From Trypanosoma brucei gambiense DAL972 (Eukaryota > Euglenozoa > Kinetoplastea > Trypanosomatida > Trypanosomatidae), in assembly GCF_000210295.1 (NCBI RefSeq), contig NC_026744.1, positions 2,170,001 to 2,234,000 of the forward strand: a stretch of DNA of 64,000 bases, read 5' to 3'. The position numbers and the translations under genes were made by a program. Shown one piece after another: positions 20,318-30,576 of this stretch. Position 1 is the first letter of the stretch. The number at the start of each line of letters is the position of its first letter. The notes beneath the pieces were generated by a model. That model was not told where the DNA came from, searched no databases, and saw only the letters and a list, made by a program, of their open reading frames with translations.

Positions 20318-21901
20318 CTACTGATGATTGTCGCATTTTATCCAGCCAAGAACATCCTTTGCTACATTCGATACGACACGCTGCTTTTCGGTGTGTCTGG
20401 CTGCTCGCGCGCCAAACCTCTCCATTGACTTTCGGCGCTCATGAAAGGCCACCTTTTTTAATAGGTGTCGCGCCTCCAGTTGGTCAGATGAATACGTTGC
20501 TGAAGCAATTCCTCTGGAAGCCAATGTTCGACTTCTCCTAGCTGGTCGCGGTGGAGACTTTGTGATAATGTTGACTGTGAAATCGGGGTCACCTCGTTCC
20601 TGAAGTAGAGTCGCCAAAGCAGCTGAGTGAGCGCTCCTAACGTATTCTGTAGCTTCGCTGTCAAGATTCCTCCCAATGTTATCAAGCCCGTAGGGATCCT
20701 TTATCGCAAATTCAAAAAATGGTGGTCTACCCGACTCCGTTCCGGGAGACTTCTCCCAACGCATCGTCTTCTTTAGGAGGTTGATATTTGTCGTACAAAC
20801 AACATTTTTCCCATAGTCAAAAACAGCGCCATAGTACTCAAAAAAAGCAGCTGTCAGAAACCCCAGTTCTGCTAAATCACAGTCCTCACCATCGTGAAGC
20901 GGCCGATAATCCGGAAAGGGCGGAAGAAGTTGTGGTTCATCCGCGGATCGAAGCGTTGACACTTTTGGAATAACCCCCACTTTGATCAAGAAGTGAGCAC
21001 ACATGACGGTCAGGGCGTAACTCGCCAGAAGACCATCGATAGAATTTATAACTCCGCTCGACCTTCCCCATCTCTTAATCAAAAGTAGTAGATGCCTTGA
21101 AAAAACATACTTAGAGAGTACATCGCTCAACAAATACGAATTCCGCAATCCGACAGAAGAAAAACAAAAATCGAAGGAGAGTCGGTAGAGCTCCGGTCCA
21201 TTCCGCGGATCCACTGGAAGACGCAAAGGGATGTCAACACCTTCATGCCGTTTCACCTCCGTTAACGCAGCAACAAGTGCCGAACTCGAACTGAATTCAA
21301 CCGTTGAGAACTGCTGATTGTTACTCCACTCTGTGTTCACCGCCCCAAAATTTTCTTCCATCCTCGATTTAAACGAAATGCATTCATTGTTATTCATTTG
21401 TCGCGTAAACTGAAAAATACCGCACGTGGATAGGTGGTGAAGAGGTGTTCCTGGTAAGGACTTGCTAACCCTATCCACCTTTATCACTGGAACACGAGCC
21501 TTTGGCAGCGCGCTACTTTTCAAACCCAGACGTCTCATTTCCCTCGACAAACGTGAAACAATTTCGCCTGCCTCAGCGACGCCGGGTTCAACATCTGCTA
21601 CCCCGACGAAATCAGCATCGCCTCCAACTTCTAGTAAACCCATAACCACAATGCCTCCAAACGCAAAGACGCTCGCATCGTAGCCTGTCGACTGAACAAG
21701 CGTTTCTAATTGCTGCCTTGCCGTACTACATTCATCAAACGCAGATCTTCCAGTGTCCGAGGCCAATGCCATCCTTACAACAGACTTCCCCAACCCCTCC
21801 CACTGGCTGTCGCTTTTAGGTGGAAGGGATGACTTCCAGGGTAACGTGATGCATCTCTTCACTCCCGTATTCCCTGACCGAAAAGCTGAAAACTTTCTCA
21901 T
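20318..21901 (-). CDS. KPAP1: Mitochondrial poly(A) polymerase KPAP1 (nucleotidyltransferase of the TUTase/PAP family)
   Basis: KPAP1 adds the A-tails of trypanosome mitochondrial mRNAs. The 527-residue protein begins with a presequence-like segment (MRKFSAFRSGNTGVKRC). It has FGG (81-83) and VGGDADF, giving catalytic D95 and D97; the third Asp is in LSFDFCF (D244). About 145 residues, largely unrelated to the core, lie between D97 and D244. The central domain has LLLLIKRWGR (271-280) and IDGLLASYALTVMCAHFL (288-305), typical of non-canonical poly(A) polymerases and TUTases. The PAP-associated part has PPFFEFAIKDPYGLDNIGRNL. A C-terminal basic region follows. Choosing KPAP1 over TUTases rests on length, this layout and the remembered gene order near RBP16; base specificity cannot be read from the sequence with certainty. 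Confidence 0.78.
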   Translation of the reverse strand: MRKFSAFRSGNTGVKRCITLPWKSSLPPKSDSQWEGLGKSVVRMALASDTGRSAFDECSTARQQLETLVQSTGYDASVFAFGGIVVMGLLEVGGDADFVGVADVEPGVAEAGEIVSRLSREMRRLGLKSSALPKARVPVIKVDRVSKSLPGTPLHHLSTCGIFQFTRQMNNNECISFKSRMEENFGAVNTEWSNNQQFSTVEFSSSSALVAALTEVKRHEGVDIPLRLPVDPRNGPELYRLSFDFCFSSVGLRNSYLLSDVLSKYVFSRHLLLLIKRWGRSSGVINSIDGLLASYALTVMCAHFLIKVGVIPKVSTLRSADEPQLLPPFPDYRPLHDGEDCDLAELGFLTAAFFEYYGAVFDYGKNVVCTTNINLLKKTMRWEKSPGTESGRPPFFEFAIKDPYGLDNIGRNLDSEATEYVRSAHSAALATLLQERGDPDFTVNIITKSPPRPARRSRTLASRGIASATYSSDQLEARHLLKKVAFHERRKSMERFGARAARHTEKQRVVSNVAKDVLGWIKCDNHQ

Positions 21902-22100
21902 TTTATCCTATTTATACGCCCCGAAAAAAAAAAAGAGGAAGAAACGTTTCCCCTCCACATAAAATGAGTATAACTGAGTTTTCACAAATATATCAAAAGG
22001 TAGCCACGCAGAACAAAACAATGTTTGTATGAAAAATAGGCATTTTTGGCCTTTTGCATTGCATTAAGTAGAGAGGGATTTAACATCTATCCAGTGGTCT

Positions 22101-23057
22101 TCAGTTTTCCGATATTTGTTCAATGTGCCGAACAAGCTGTCCATACCCTCCACCGTACATAGCAGTCAGTGGTTGAGAAAAAGTTAGTGGACAAAAAATA
22201 CCTGAGGCAACTGTAGTGTAAAAGTTGCTAGCAGTCCCCTCTCGCGTTTCACTGGAAAAGATTTTTTCCAGAAAATCACGTCTTCTCGCTGCTAAAAACG
22301 AAGAGTTCACAATTGTTGTTACGTTTTCTGAGGTGACATCATGCAAACCGATAGTTTCCATCAAAGAAAACTGTATGAAGTCTGTGTTAACCTTTGCCTC
22401 AATGGATGAATGCGCTGCCATTACTCTTTTAGCAGGTTCAACAGAAATGGGGCGCTCCGTTTGCTCCTTCAAATCGGAGGTCTGATGTGAGGCTGGAAAA
22501 ACACCAAAGTGCCCACCAGCCTTAATATAATCCACAAAGGGCGCCGCACCATCCTCAAGGAAAGATATCAGCTGCGAGACGTAAAACCGCCTTTTAGATG
22601 ATGTAGACCCTCTCTCCCCTATTGATAGGTTCTCCACTTTGCAGTTCTCCAAAATGAATCTCCTAAGCTTCCGGCAGAAGCCACTCCGCCACCGCATTCG
22701 GATCAAGTAACCTCCTACCACAGCTTTAAACTTTTGAAAAAAAGTACCCACATCTTCTTCCGTTAGAATTTCTTCGACATCACTTCCCGAGGAACCAAAA
22801 CCACTGTGGAGATCGCAGCCATCGCATTTAGGCAAACTGCTCCGATGTTGTGCCCCATTGCACCCGGTCGCCGTTACTGAGACTTCGTTGCTGAAATCAA
22901 CATCTTCTGAGAAGTCGGCTTCGCGACACAAGGTTAACGACTCACTTCGAATGACGCGATCCATGTCCCTCTCCCTCACCTCTGTAACGCCATCAGCCGA
23001 AGATTTTGCATCACAGGCGTGAAATCCAATCTGTTTATAAAACAATCCAGCAAGCAT
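22101..23057 (-). CDS. Hypothetical protein, 318 residues
   Basis: No family is recognised. The first 100 residues are acidic, Ser-rich and Cys-containing (CDAKSSADG, FSEDVDFSNEVSV, CDGCDLHSGFGSSGSD), probably disordered. A compact basic helical part follows at about 105-150 (TFFQKFKAVVGGYLIRMRW, FCRKLRRFILENC). The C-terminal third has IQFSLMETIGLHDVTSENV and ends in a glycine-rich stretch MYGGGYGQLVRHIEQ. No membrane span or catalytic motif is seen. It is the first gene of the compact part of the minus array: 13 kb of gene-poor DNA lies upstream of it. The frame is complete, and the upstream sequence is pyrimidine-rich on the coding strand. Confidence 0.6.
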   Translation of the reverse strand: MLAGLFYKQIGFHACDAKSSADGVTEVRERDMDRVIRSESLTLCREADFSEDVDFSNEVSVTATGCNGAQHRSSLPKCDGCDLHSGFGSSGSDVEEILTEEDVGTFFQKFKAVVGGYLIRMRWRSGFCRKLRRFILENCKVENLSIGERGSTSSKRRFYVSQLISFLEDGAAPFVDYIKAGGHFGVFPASHQTSDLKEQTERPISVEPAKRVMAAHSSIEAKVNTDFIQFSLMETIGLHDVTSENVTTIVNSSFLAARRRDFLEKIFSSETREGTASNFYTTVASGIFCPLTFSQPLTAMYGGGYGQLVRHIEQISEN

Positions 23058-24119
23058 ACCCTAAATACGAAGTTATAGCACCGTACCGTGTGCAAACCAC
23101 TCGCTTAAATATTAATAACTTGGTTGTCTCAAAGGTTAGGAAATACAAGGCAACCAAAAAAGGGATGGTTACGCAAAGGGGAGGAAAAGTTAGTTTACAA
23201 CCCGCCAACTTTGACATAGAGGTGAGAACAGATGAATATCACCGCAGGAACATGTGGACGCACGCCCATCCTTGCCTAGGTTGCAGAAATACCCAGTAAC
23301 CCGGAACCTCGAGGGGGCAAAAAACTACCGATTGCACCGCCGAAAATATAATCCGTATCGCATCTATACAACTTCCGCAAGACAAAGGGTCACCTTCACC
23401 ACAAACCTTTTAAAATATATACACCGTCGTCCAACCAACACAAGACAAAAGCGCCACACACCTCCCAAGCTCCAGCGTTGGTACTCAATTGCGCAAGTTC
23501 GTCGCGAAAACGCAACTGAAAGACCTGCGCTAAACTACAAACACGAACGGGTAATGGAAAAGAACCACTGATCGATGTTTCGTGGAGGCTGCGCCTCCCC
23601 ACCACCCCTCTCTGTTTTCCCCCCTCCATTCAATTGAGGCACCCCACCTCCAACAAAATAAACGAAAAAGAAGAACGTGCAATCAGAGAGTTAGGTTGAA
23701 AGGTGCTGTTCACGTATCACCCTCCGAAGCTAAAGTATGTCCAGTAGAACTAACAAGGACAGGCATTCACACATACTCCACTAAAAATAGAAGTCGGAGG
23801 GGGCAGTTGCCCACGCACGACGACCACCACCCACCACAGCAGCGGTAAATAGGGAGACTCTACGAAGGGCAAATACAGTGCCACATCACCGCCCCCATGG
23901 GTGTTCCCCCCGCCCCTGACGAGACGGAAACATAATTTCTGTGACGCCGCCAACCGGCTCGCATAGAAAGGAACATAGGAACAAGGCCCCCCTTCGAGCA
24001 TTGGCACAGCGGTGGCACCTGACATCAGACAACCAGAGCAACCAGGCGCGGCAACAGTCGAGCACCACGGGAAGGTGCCTACTTTAAGCACTGCCTAATG
24101 CCGGCGAAAGTGCACACTT
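23058..24119. other. Gene-poor DNA upstream of the compact minus array
   Basis: Includes the 5' region of the 318-residue gene. There are only short overlapping frames; the 113-residue minus frame at 23750-24091 is Cys/Gly/Val-rich with no recognisable content. No RNA gene or repeat is seen. A transcription start for the main minus array could lie in this or the next few kilobases. Confidence 0.4.
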
Positions 24120-24362
24120 TTATGCTTTGTTGACGGGGCTATCTTGTCCCTCAGCGGGGATACCAAGCAGAACCCAGTTCCCGCTCCCATCATCGGAGCT
24201 TAACGAAACGGAGGGACACCTCTCAGGCGGAAACGTGTGATCCTCCCGGAAATGCTCTGCGAGGGCGCACTGGACCTTTCCGTCACGCAGGAGGTGATCG
24301 CAAAGGTTATGGGAACCGCGCCATTCACCTCCTATGGTTGCAAACACACGGGGCTTGCCCAT
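24120..24362 (-). CDS. Possible small hypothetical protein, 80 residues
   Basis: A complete ATG-to-stop frame in the direction of the array. The product starts MGKPRVFATIGGEWRGSHNL and has spaced Cys and His (LCDHLL, VQCALAEHFREDH), but not in a standard zinc-finger spacing. No family is recognised. It stands alone in gene-poor DNA, so a chance frame or a remnant of a larger gene is as likely as a real gene. Confidence 0.25.
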   Translation of the reverse strand: MGKPRVFATIGGEWRGSHNLCDHLLRDGKVQCALAEHFREDHTFPPERCPSVSLSSDDGSGNWVLLGIPAEGQDSPVNKA

Positions 24363-24463
24363 TTTAGAGAGAAAAGCACCAGGGCGTCAACACACGTTCG
24401 TTTTGGAGTGGTGTAGCTACGAGTCTGAGAACAAACACAGATTTGGGAAGCGTCACTGTTACA

Positions 24464-25126
24464 ATGGTGTCTGAAAGTAGTGAACAGCATGCTGTGACAT
24501 ATTTCCCTTTCCCCGAAAACTCTAACGTGAGCACGGGAAGGTCGGAGTTACTGGGAGAAATAAAGGTCCACGGCTATTTTGAGCGGATTCGAATTGTCGC
24601 CCTGCTGCCGGAACTCGCGCGCCCCAAAAGAAGAGAGTGAGAGAAGCTGATATTAAATTTGGCAACTGGAGAAGAGTTTAATAGTCACCGGCAGTGAAGA
24701 CCTAATGTGACACACAACACTGGGAGACAGGCTGTTTCACACAAACGTTACCTATTTCTGGCGTTGTGAGGTGACCGTTCAGAACGTGGTGCGGAACCAT
24801 AACAGCTACCACAGTTGGATAACCTCCAATGTAGCAGTGGGGCGCGATATGAAAAGGATAATGTACTTCAAAACTCCACAACCTTTTACTTCCTCAGAAA
24901 AGGGGGCTGGTTGGCCCAAATTACTGAAAGGAACGCGCAATTAAGCCCCGTAAATAGGGGAAAGGTGGAGTGGACGGCACTTGAAGACTCCAACGAGGGC
25001 ATTACATCTGTTGTTCGCCCGTTGACACCAAATACAATCCCTAATAGGGGCGACATGCTGCCACAAGGAATGTTCGCCGGAAACAAATACTATCCGGAAG
25101 CATTTGCCATTGTATCTGACTTTTAA
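24464..25126 (+). pseudogene. Possible decayed coding segment on the plus strand
   Basis: Two open blocks, 24464-24640 and 24815-25126, are in the same frame and separated by a few stops. Both have a protein-like composition (for example FPFPENSNVSTGRSELLGEI in the first and LPQGMFAGNKYYPEAFAIV in the second). This would fit a gene broken by several nonsense mutations. I cannot name a parent family. The direction is opposite to the surrounding array. Confidence 0.2.
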
Positions 25127-27575
25127 AATTATCGGCGCATTTCAAAATCGTGGCTACGTTTATTTCTGTCACCAAATCGACTCGCGGATGCCGTATTGGA
25201 GCGATGCCCTTGTCGCCCGCTTCGCCGCCACCAAAAGCGCCCGAGTTTCGTGCGGATGTTGTTCGGAGTTGCGTGTCAGCGGCCTCTTTGGTGGGGCCAC
25301 TTGCATCCGGATGGTGCTTGCAATACTCTGACCACGTACTCTTCACCACAGAAGAGAATCACCGCCTAGACGTGGCAATCGGGAGGCAAACCACCACCAC
25401 CCAATGACCTGTTGGCTGAGCAAAAAATTGTAAATTATTGCCCCACGGGCTGCGTTGCAATGGTGCCCTTCTAAGAGAGGAACATGGAGAGTCGCAAGAC
25501 GACGGCTAGGGGGCGGGGCTCCCGTTGTTATTTCGGCATTCACCTTCTCAGCATGTGCCGTAGAGTCTTTCGCCAATGGAATCGCTGAGGAGCACGTTGT
25601 GGTGTGCGGACCCGTGTTGGACGCGCCTCCGGCACTAGCGACTGGATAGGTAGCAACTGGGTGACAGGCGGCCGATCAGATCGCGTTTGTAACCAAAAGC
25701 AAAGTACCCCCTCCCACGAAAGCGCCAAACTCGCATCCAGATTGCGTTAAATGGCTGTGGGAACAAGGACTGGTAGAGCGACGGATGCGGAAATAGTGAC
25801 TTCAGGTAGAGAGTACTTGATCCTCCGTTGAATATGCACAGAGGCCATGGTTGTGCTAAATATCAGCGATGGTGGAGTGATGTGGTGAGCACTCATGTGA
25901 CCCGTCGCCTTGAACCGCGCACACTCTATTTTTTTTTTTTTTGTGAGTGTGAGGGGAAAGATCAAATTACGTGATGTTCCAGTGATCGAATGAGAAATTA
26001 CTGAGAAACATGATCCCCCGCACTCAATTGTTCGATTCGAGAGAGTTGACTTTCGGTGCTGGCTCAAAACCCCAACCTGGCTACCCCGGGTTGATACTCT
26101 GTTCGAGCCTGCATGAAGCTGCGTGAAGAGGGTGCTGCCTTCTGTTGGTGAAAAAACTGTGGTTGTGGGCATTTGGCACCCTTAAATATCCCTGGAAACT
26201 AGAGCGTACAATTAATGATGTCATTCATTGCAGCTGAGATAACTTGCGGATTTAGCACTGTGGTAACAGGAGTGGTGATGGCAAGGTCAACGAGTTTCCA
26301 AACGATGCAGGTGATATATGGGAGTGCCCTCAGCTGGTGTTGAAACTGACAGTAAACTCTGGGGGAAACGAACCCCCATTTATGGTACTTAAGTTGTGAT
26401 GTTCGTTTGCATTGGCTTAAGTCACAGCGGCAGTGAATTTTGTTGTTGTTTTAATTATTTTTAAAGACAGTCCCTCATGAGGTAGCCACTTGCTGTTGCG
26501 TGAGTGGTGCTTGAATGAATTGCGCATAGATGTTCTTTGCTTTTTGCGGTATTCATGGATCGATATACATTTGTCGGGCAATACGCCAAGGTGTCTTGTA
26601 ACCGAGCTACCAGTTTGGAAGGTCACGCTGTCTTGTTTGAAGGTTCGAAAGGAATACTCGAAATGTTGGTTCTACAATACTTTGTTGCCGCTCTATGATG
26701 TGCCTTGCATTCGTTTACTTTCGCTTGACGCACCTTCCTCGTGGTTGTTTCATGCCAAAAAACTTTGAGCCGCCACGGGTCTATTCACGCGTTTCGGAAG
26801 CTTAGAAGGTTGAAAGCCTGCACGAATTACTGATCCGGCACTAGCGGTAGCGTTGTAGTGTATTATAATGGGCCGAAAGCGCTTGGTATATGCCCCGCCA
26901 GTATGTAAGCTACCTTTATATACCGGAATTACGCCAATACCCTCTTTCACATGTATAAACATTTGTGCATAGTGGAAAAGAAAGCTTCATGTAAAAATGC
27001 CAGGGTATGCAAATATGTGGACTTAGCGTGATCTCTGAGCTATTGTCATTACGTTTATTAACTTCTCTATTTCGGAAAGGTGTCAGAGAAGATGCGGAGA
27101 CTCCACTTTAATGAGTCTGCAGTACTGAGAAGGCGGAGCGTTTACTATTTCTACATGCATTGTGAATCGCGCTCCTGGTTCAAATGATGTAGAAGTAACT
27201 TATACGGATCTCAAGTTGTGAATGCACATCAACACGAATTGGAGACATTGGTTCTGCTAACGAAGTCAGGTTTTCACCATTGAATGGAGTTGTGCTAGTT
27301 TCAGGAACAACTGTCTGCCAATGAAGGTATGTAGACTAAACAAGTTGTGTGTTCCCTCTAAATACATGCCCGGGACATGCAATAGCACCAGTTAGTCTCA
27401 CCTGTATATATGAAGGAACAATATGTCGTAGACAAATATTTCAGTCCATGCTTTGCCGCGAATTTTGTGCGCGTCCGATGCCGCAGTATTTTACGCAGCC
27501 CTTGACAGAAAAAACTATGTGAGAACAAGGGTAGTATAAAGGTAGTAGATTTTCGTTAATTTATAGTTGGGACAT
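25127..27575. other. Gene-poor DNA, nothing recognised
   Basis: About 2.4 kb with short overlapping frames on both strands, a T14 run at 25928-25941 and no repeats found by eye. No tRNA, snRNA or coding region is supported. Confidence 0.45.
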
Positions 27576-27950
27576 TCAAAAACATTGGAGTAGGAGGAAG
27601 TTTGTCCGTATGTGATGCATTACCCCACAAAGTACGGTCGCCATTTCCCGCGCGGGACGCTGTGCAACATCTGCGTTATACGCATAGAGAATGGTTTGTA
27701 TCCAAGTGCTTGATGCTTCGAAAAGATGATGTGGTCGTTTTTCAACGCCGGCTCGATCCAGGAGGTTGCTGAATAGTGGCTGGCTATGATCTCTGTTGTA
27801 CCCTCCGAGAACGAAGTAGGACCTTAGAATTGCTGCTGCATCGAACCGATCACTAACATGGCGCCGTGCAGTGGAGCTGGAAATAGACGAGAAACATACG
27901 GACAATATAAAGTTTGAATGTGTGATGTTACGTGTGATGTGACATGCCAC
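27576..27950 (-). pseudogene. Fragment of a helical, protein-like coding sequence
   Basis: A minus-strand open block of about 125 codons without its own ATG at the left end. Its centre, SDRFDAAAILRSYFVLGGYN to VLCGVMHHIRTN, is amphipathic-helical and looks like a repeat of the helical-hairpin kind found in mitochondrial RNA-binding proteins. The outer ends look out of frame. The flanks do not extend it in any frame. It is probably a gene fragment; the parent is unknown. Confidence 0.25.
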
Positions 27951-29059
27951 CGTTTTGTTAGGGTATGCAACAATTCGGTGGGTATGTTTCTACATTTTTT
28001 TTTCTGTAGCAAAAGAAAAAAAAGGTCGAACGAAGGTGGGAACTTTCACTTTTTCTCCAACGAACAGCTGTACGGTGCTTGAAGCAGGAGGTGCGGGAAG
28101 TTATCCTCCGGCAAAGAAGTGATCGGCACTCTCTTTTCCCGCATCACGGCGTCACAACAACGTTATCTACAAATGGAAGGGCCCGATGCAGAAAAGCTTC
28201 CCCTGAATCTTCAGAGGCAATACCGGGGACCAGCGTGTGGGTATTGCCCAGTGTTGTATTTACACATAGCGTGGAAGATGTGCTACGTGTTGGTTGCAAA
28301 CTTTGAGCACGTATAGCACATCGAAGTGGCATGTGAAACTACACAAAGCTAAATGCCACATGGTATTCTAAAGCTGCGACGCGGCACCGCCGGCTGCAGG
28401 ATTCCACAGACGTAACTACTATGTGCAGGGAATAGGTGTTTGTTCTAATTTTTTAATTCAGGGGAGGCGATAACCAAACGGTGGCGTGCGATTCGCCATC
28501 TTAGTCGCCATGTTGAAGCCGCTCCGTGACTATGCCTTGGTGCCTGTCGTATTCGCAACGGCAGGCAAATCGAAGGGAGGTAAAGAGAATGTTGAAACAT
28601 TGTGTCGCGAAACAAGGTGATCGTCCTTGCCGCTGGTGGTATGTGGAAAACTGGAAGCATGTGTCTCACCCAGTGATGGTAATGAGGTGGGTTTGCAAAT
28701 AGCGGGAAATTGCATCGTGTGACCCTTAGTCTATTTACTTCTTTTACCGTAGTAAATATCCCCGCCGCGGTGAAGGGGTTGACCACTTGCCTCGGTGCGA
28801 ACCCCTGCAGAGGAACCAAATTTTCCCACAGATTTTTCCCGACACCACCTCCATTATCGCACCATCAGTCGCTACTGTCGCATTCAGAAGGAAGTTGAGA
28901 GCCAACGGCTCAGCGATGTTAACATTGCATTATCCATTTGCGCTAGGCAACAAAAGTGAACAGGTGCAGCGCCAATGAAGCTTTTTAGAAAAGGTGTGGC
29001 GTTTGAGTGACTACCAATGCAAATGCAGGTGTGCGGTCATATTCAATGTCCGCCAACTC
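27951..29059. other. Gene-poor DNA, nothing recognised
   Basis: About 1.1 kb between the coding fragment and the first copy of the dispersed repeat. Short frames on both strands (for instance 28445-28819, minus) overlap and show no recognisable product. Confidence 0.45.
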
Positions 29060-29236
29060 CCTTTGTCCTGAGGAGAGTCGAGCCTCGAACGATGTCTTCT
29101 ATATAACATGACTGGTTTTTCAGCCTCCGGGTTTGTTTTTCTCCGCTACCTTCCGAGCGCACTTCACGAATCGGTAAAACTACGGCCTTGTGGAGGAGCG
29201 AAACACTTCCGTTGGGATTAACACAGCGAGGAAAGC
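29060..29236 (+). repeat. Dispersed direct repeat, copy A
   Basis: About 177 bases are repeated in the same orientation at 53591-53771. The first 75 bases differ at only about two positions; the T-run in the middle and the following 60 bases are more diverged, and a last block around CGAAACACTTCCGTT is again nearly identical. Similarity stops sharply at both ends. The near-palindrome TCGAGCCTCGA lies near the left end. The unit is not a coding sequence in any shared frame. It may be a short retroposon or a conserved UTR-like or boundary element. Confidence 0.85.
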
Positions 29237-30497
29237 TATCCGTTTTTTGTGGTTTTCAACCAAGACCACCACGAAAAAGAATGCGCTGATGCCTTCGTAC
29301 TTGCTCGTGATGGAATGAGCGATTTCGAAGGTGAGAAAATAGAAAGAACTTTTAGAGGTGTAACCGCTGCGCTGCGGTTTTTGGATTACCAAGAGACCAC
29401 CGGAACCTCAACCCGGTCGCCCACAGGCTCGAATTCAAACGCAGAGCAGCGATCAAGCGGGAGTCATGAACCACTAGTAAGTGGAGAGGACACAAACTAT
29501 CACCACGTCGTCTGCTTGGTCCACTCACTGGATAGTGAGAAGGAAAACACACCCGTTAATTAACTTTAAATTACTTCCAAACACAACACTCTACATCTGC
29601 ACAAATCAAGACAGAGACAAACACAGAGATGTCAGGAATCATATCTCGTTGTTTTTTCTTTTCTTTCGCTGTGCGTTTGACCTGTACTTGCCTTAGCGGG
29701 TTCCCTACAAGCCTTTTGCTTAATGTCGACTACGTGCCTTCTGTTCGCAACTGGGCTCACCCAGAGTTTTTTTTCTATTTTGGTCCTGCTCCCATCTTAC
29801 CCTCACTCGATTCTGCCGTTGCCGCTGCGGCTTCCGAAACGCACTTCTCGGCAGCAACTGCGGCAAGAGTCACCACATCCCCCGAAGACGAGGTCGCATG
29901 CAGGCGCTTAGCCTCCTATTCGATGGGAAACTGCTTTTTGGCATCGCGACGAGGTTACAGCGCCATCGGGGAGACTTGCACTGTAAGAACTCAAAGTCTT
30001 TTTTGGTACTGACACCCCAAACCGACATGCTTGACTAGGGAAAAGCTTGTTTCCCTTTCTTAAATATCGGAACTTCATTCTCAACACTTCGTTTTACCCT
30101 GATTGAAGCACCGTGCCTTCCGTGGGATATTCAGAAAGGCAACCCCATCCACTCCGCTTTGTTCTTTTCCCTTCCGGCCGCCTCCTTGTATCCCGCAGCC
30201 GTTACCAACAGCGGTGGATCCGCGTAACTTGTTCCGTTTTTTTTTTCCAATTCCTGTGGCCCTTATTTCTCAGCGAGCTGCCTTTCTCTGAGAAAGACTT
30301 ACCGAAGCGCCGCGTGTTCGGTTGCTGATTTGGCGGCTTTTCCACCCATAAGATGTTTTTCGCCTCCGAAGCCGATGACTGAATGACGGTAACGCCTCAC
30401 CCACGCAGTGGGTGCGAAACATTCCACCGGGGAGGGCGGGGCGTGCGGTCCGCCGGCCGGTGGCCGTCCATAGTTCTTTTGCGCTCCCGGGGCCGCT
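29237..30497. other. DNA between repeat copy A and the tRNA gene
   Basis: A plus-strand open block (29249-29563) directly follows the repeat, contains plausible sequence (CADAFVLARDGMSDFEGEKI) but begins with GTG and is unnamed. The last 80 bases before the tRNA are very GC-rich, with three runs of three or four G (30430-30441). I looked for 7SL, U3 and U6 genes in opposite orientation to the tRNA, as is common for trypanosome small RNAs, and recognised none. Confidence 0.4.
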
Positions 30498-30570
30498 GCC
30501 CTTCTAGCTCAGTCGGTAGAGCGCACGGCTCTTAACCGTGTGGTCGTGGGTTCGAGCCCCACGGGGGGTG
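30498..30570 (+). tRNA. tRNA-Lys(CTT): tRNA-Lys (anticodon CTT)
   Basis: The 73-nt cloverleaf is complete. Acceptor GCCCTTC (30498-30504) pairs with GGGGGGT (30563-30569) using some G-U pairs. The D arm is GCTC/GAGC. The anticodon stem is CACGG/CCGTG with loop CTCTTAA, so the anticodon is CTT (lysine, AAG codons). The T arm is GTGGG/CCCAC with loop TTCGAGC, and the discriminator is G (30570). No intron is present and no CCA is encoded. A T6 run begins at 30571 and serves as Pol III terminator. Internal A and B boxes (GGTTCGAGCC, 30549-30558) are intact. It stands alone inside a gene-poor stretch, opposite in direction to the flanking protein genes. Confidence 0.97.
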
Positions 30571-30576
30571 TTTTTT
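30571..30576 (+). terminator. Pol III T-run terminator of tRNA-Lys
   Basis: Six T residues immediately after the discriminator base of the tRNA gene. Confidence 0.85.

Noticed and set aside
30000..30497. Search for 7SL, U3 or U6 RNA opposite the tRNA
   Set aside because: None of the conserved signature motifs of these RNAs were found on the minus strand here.
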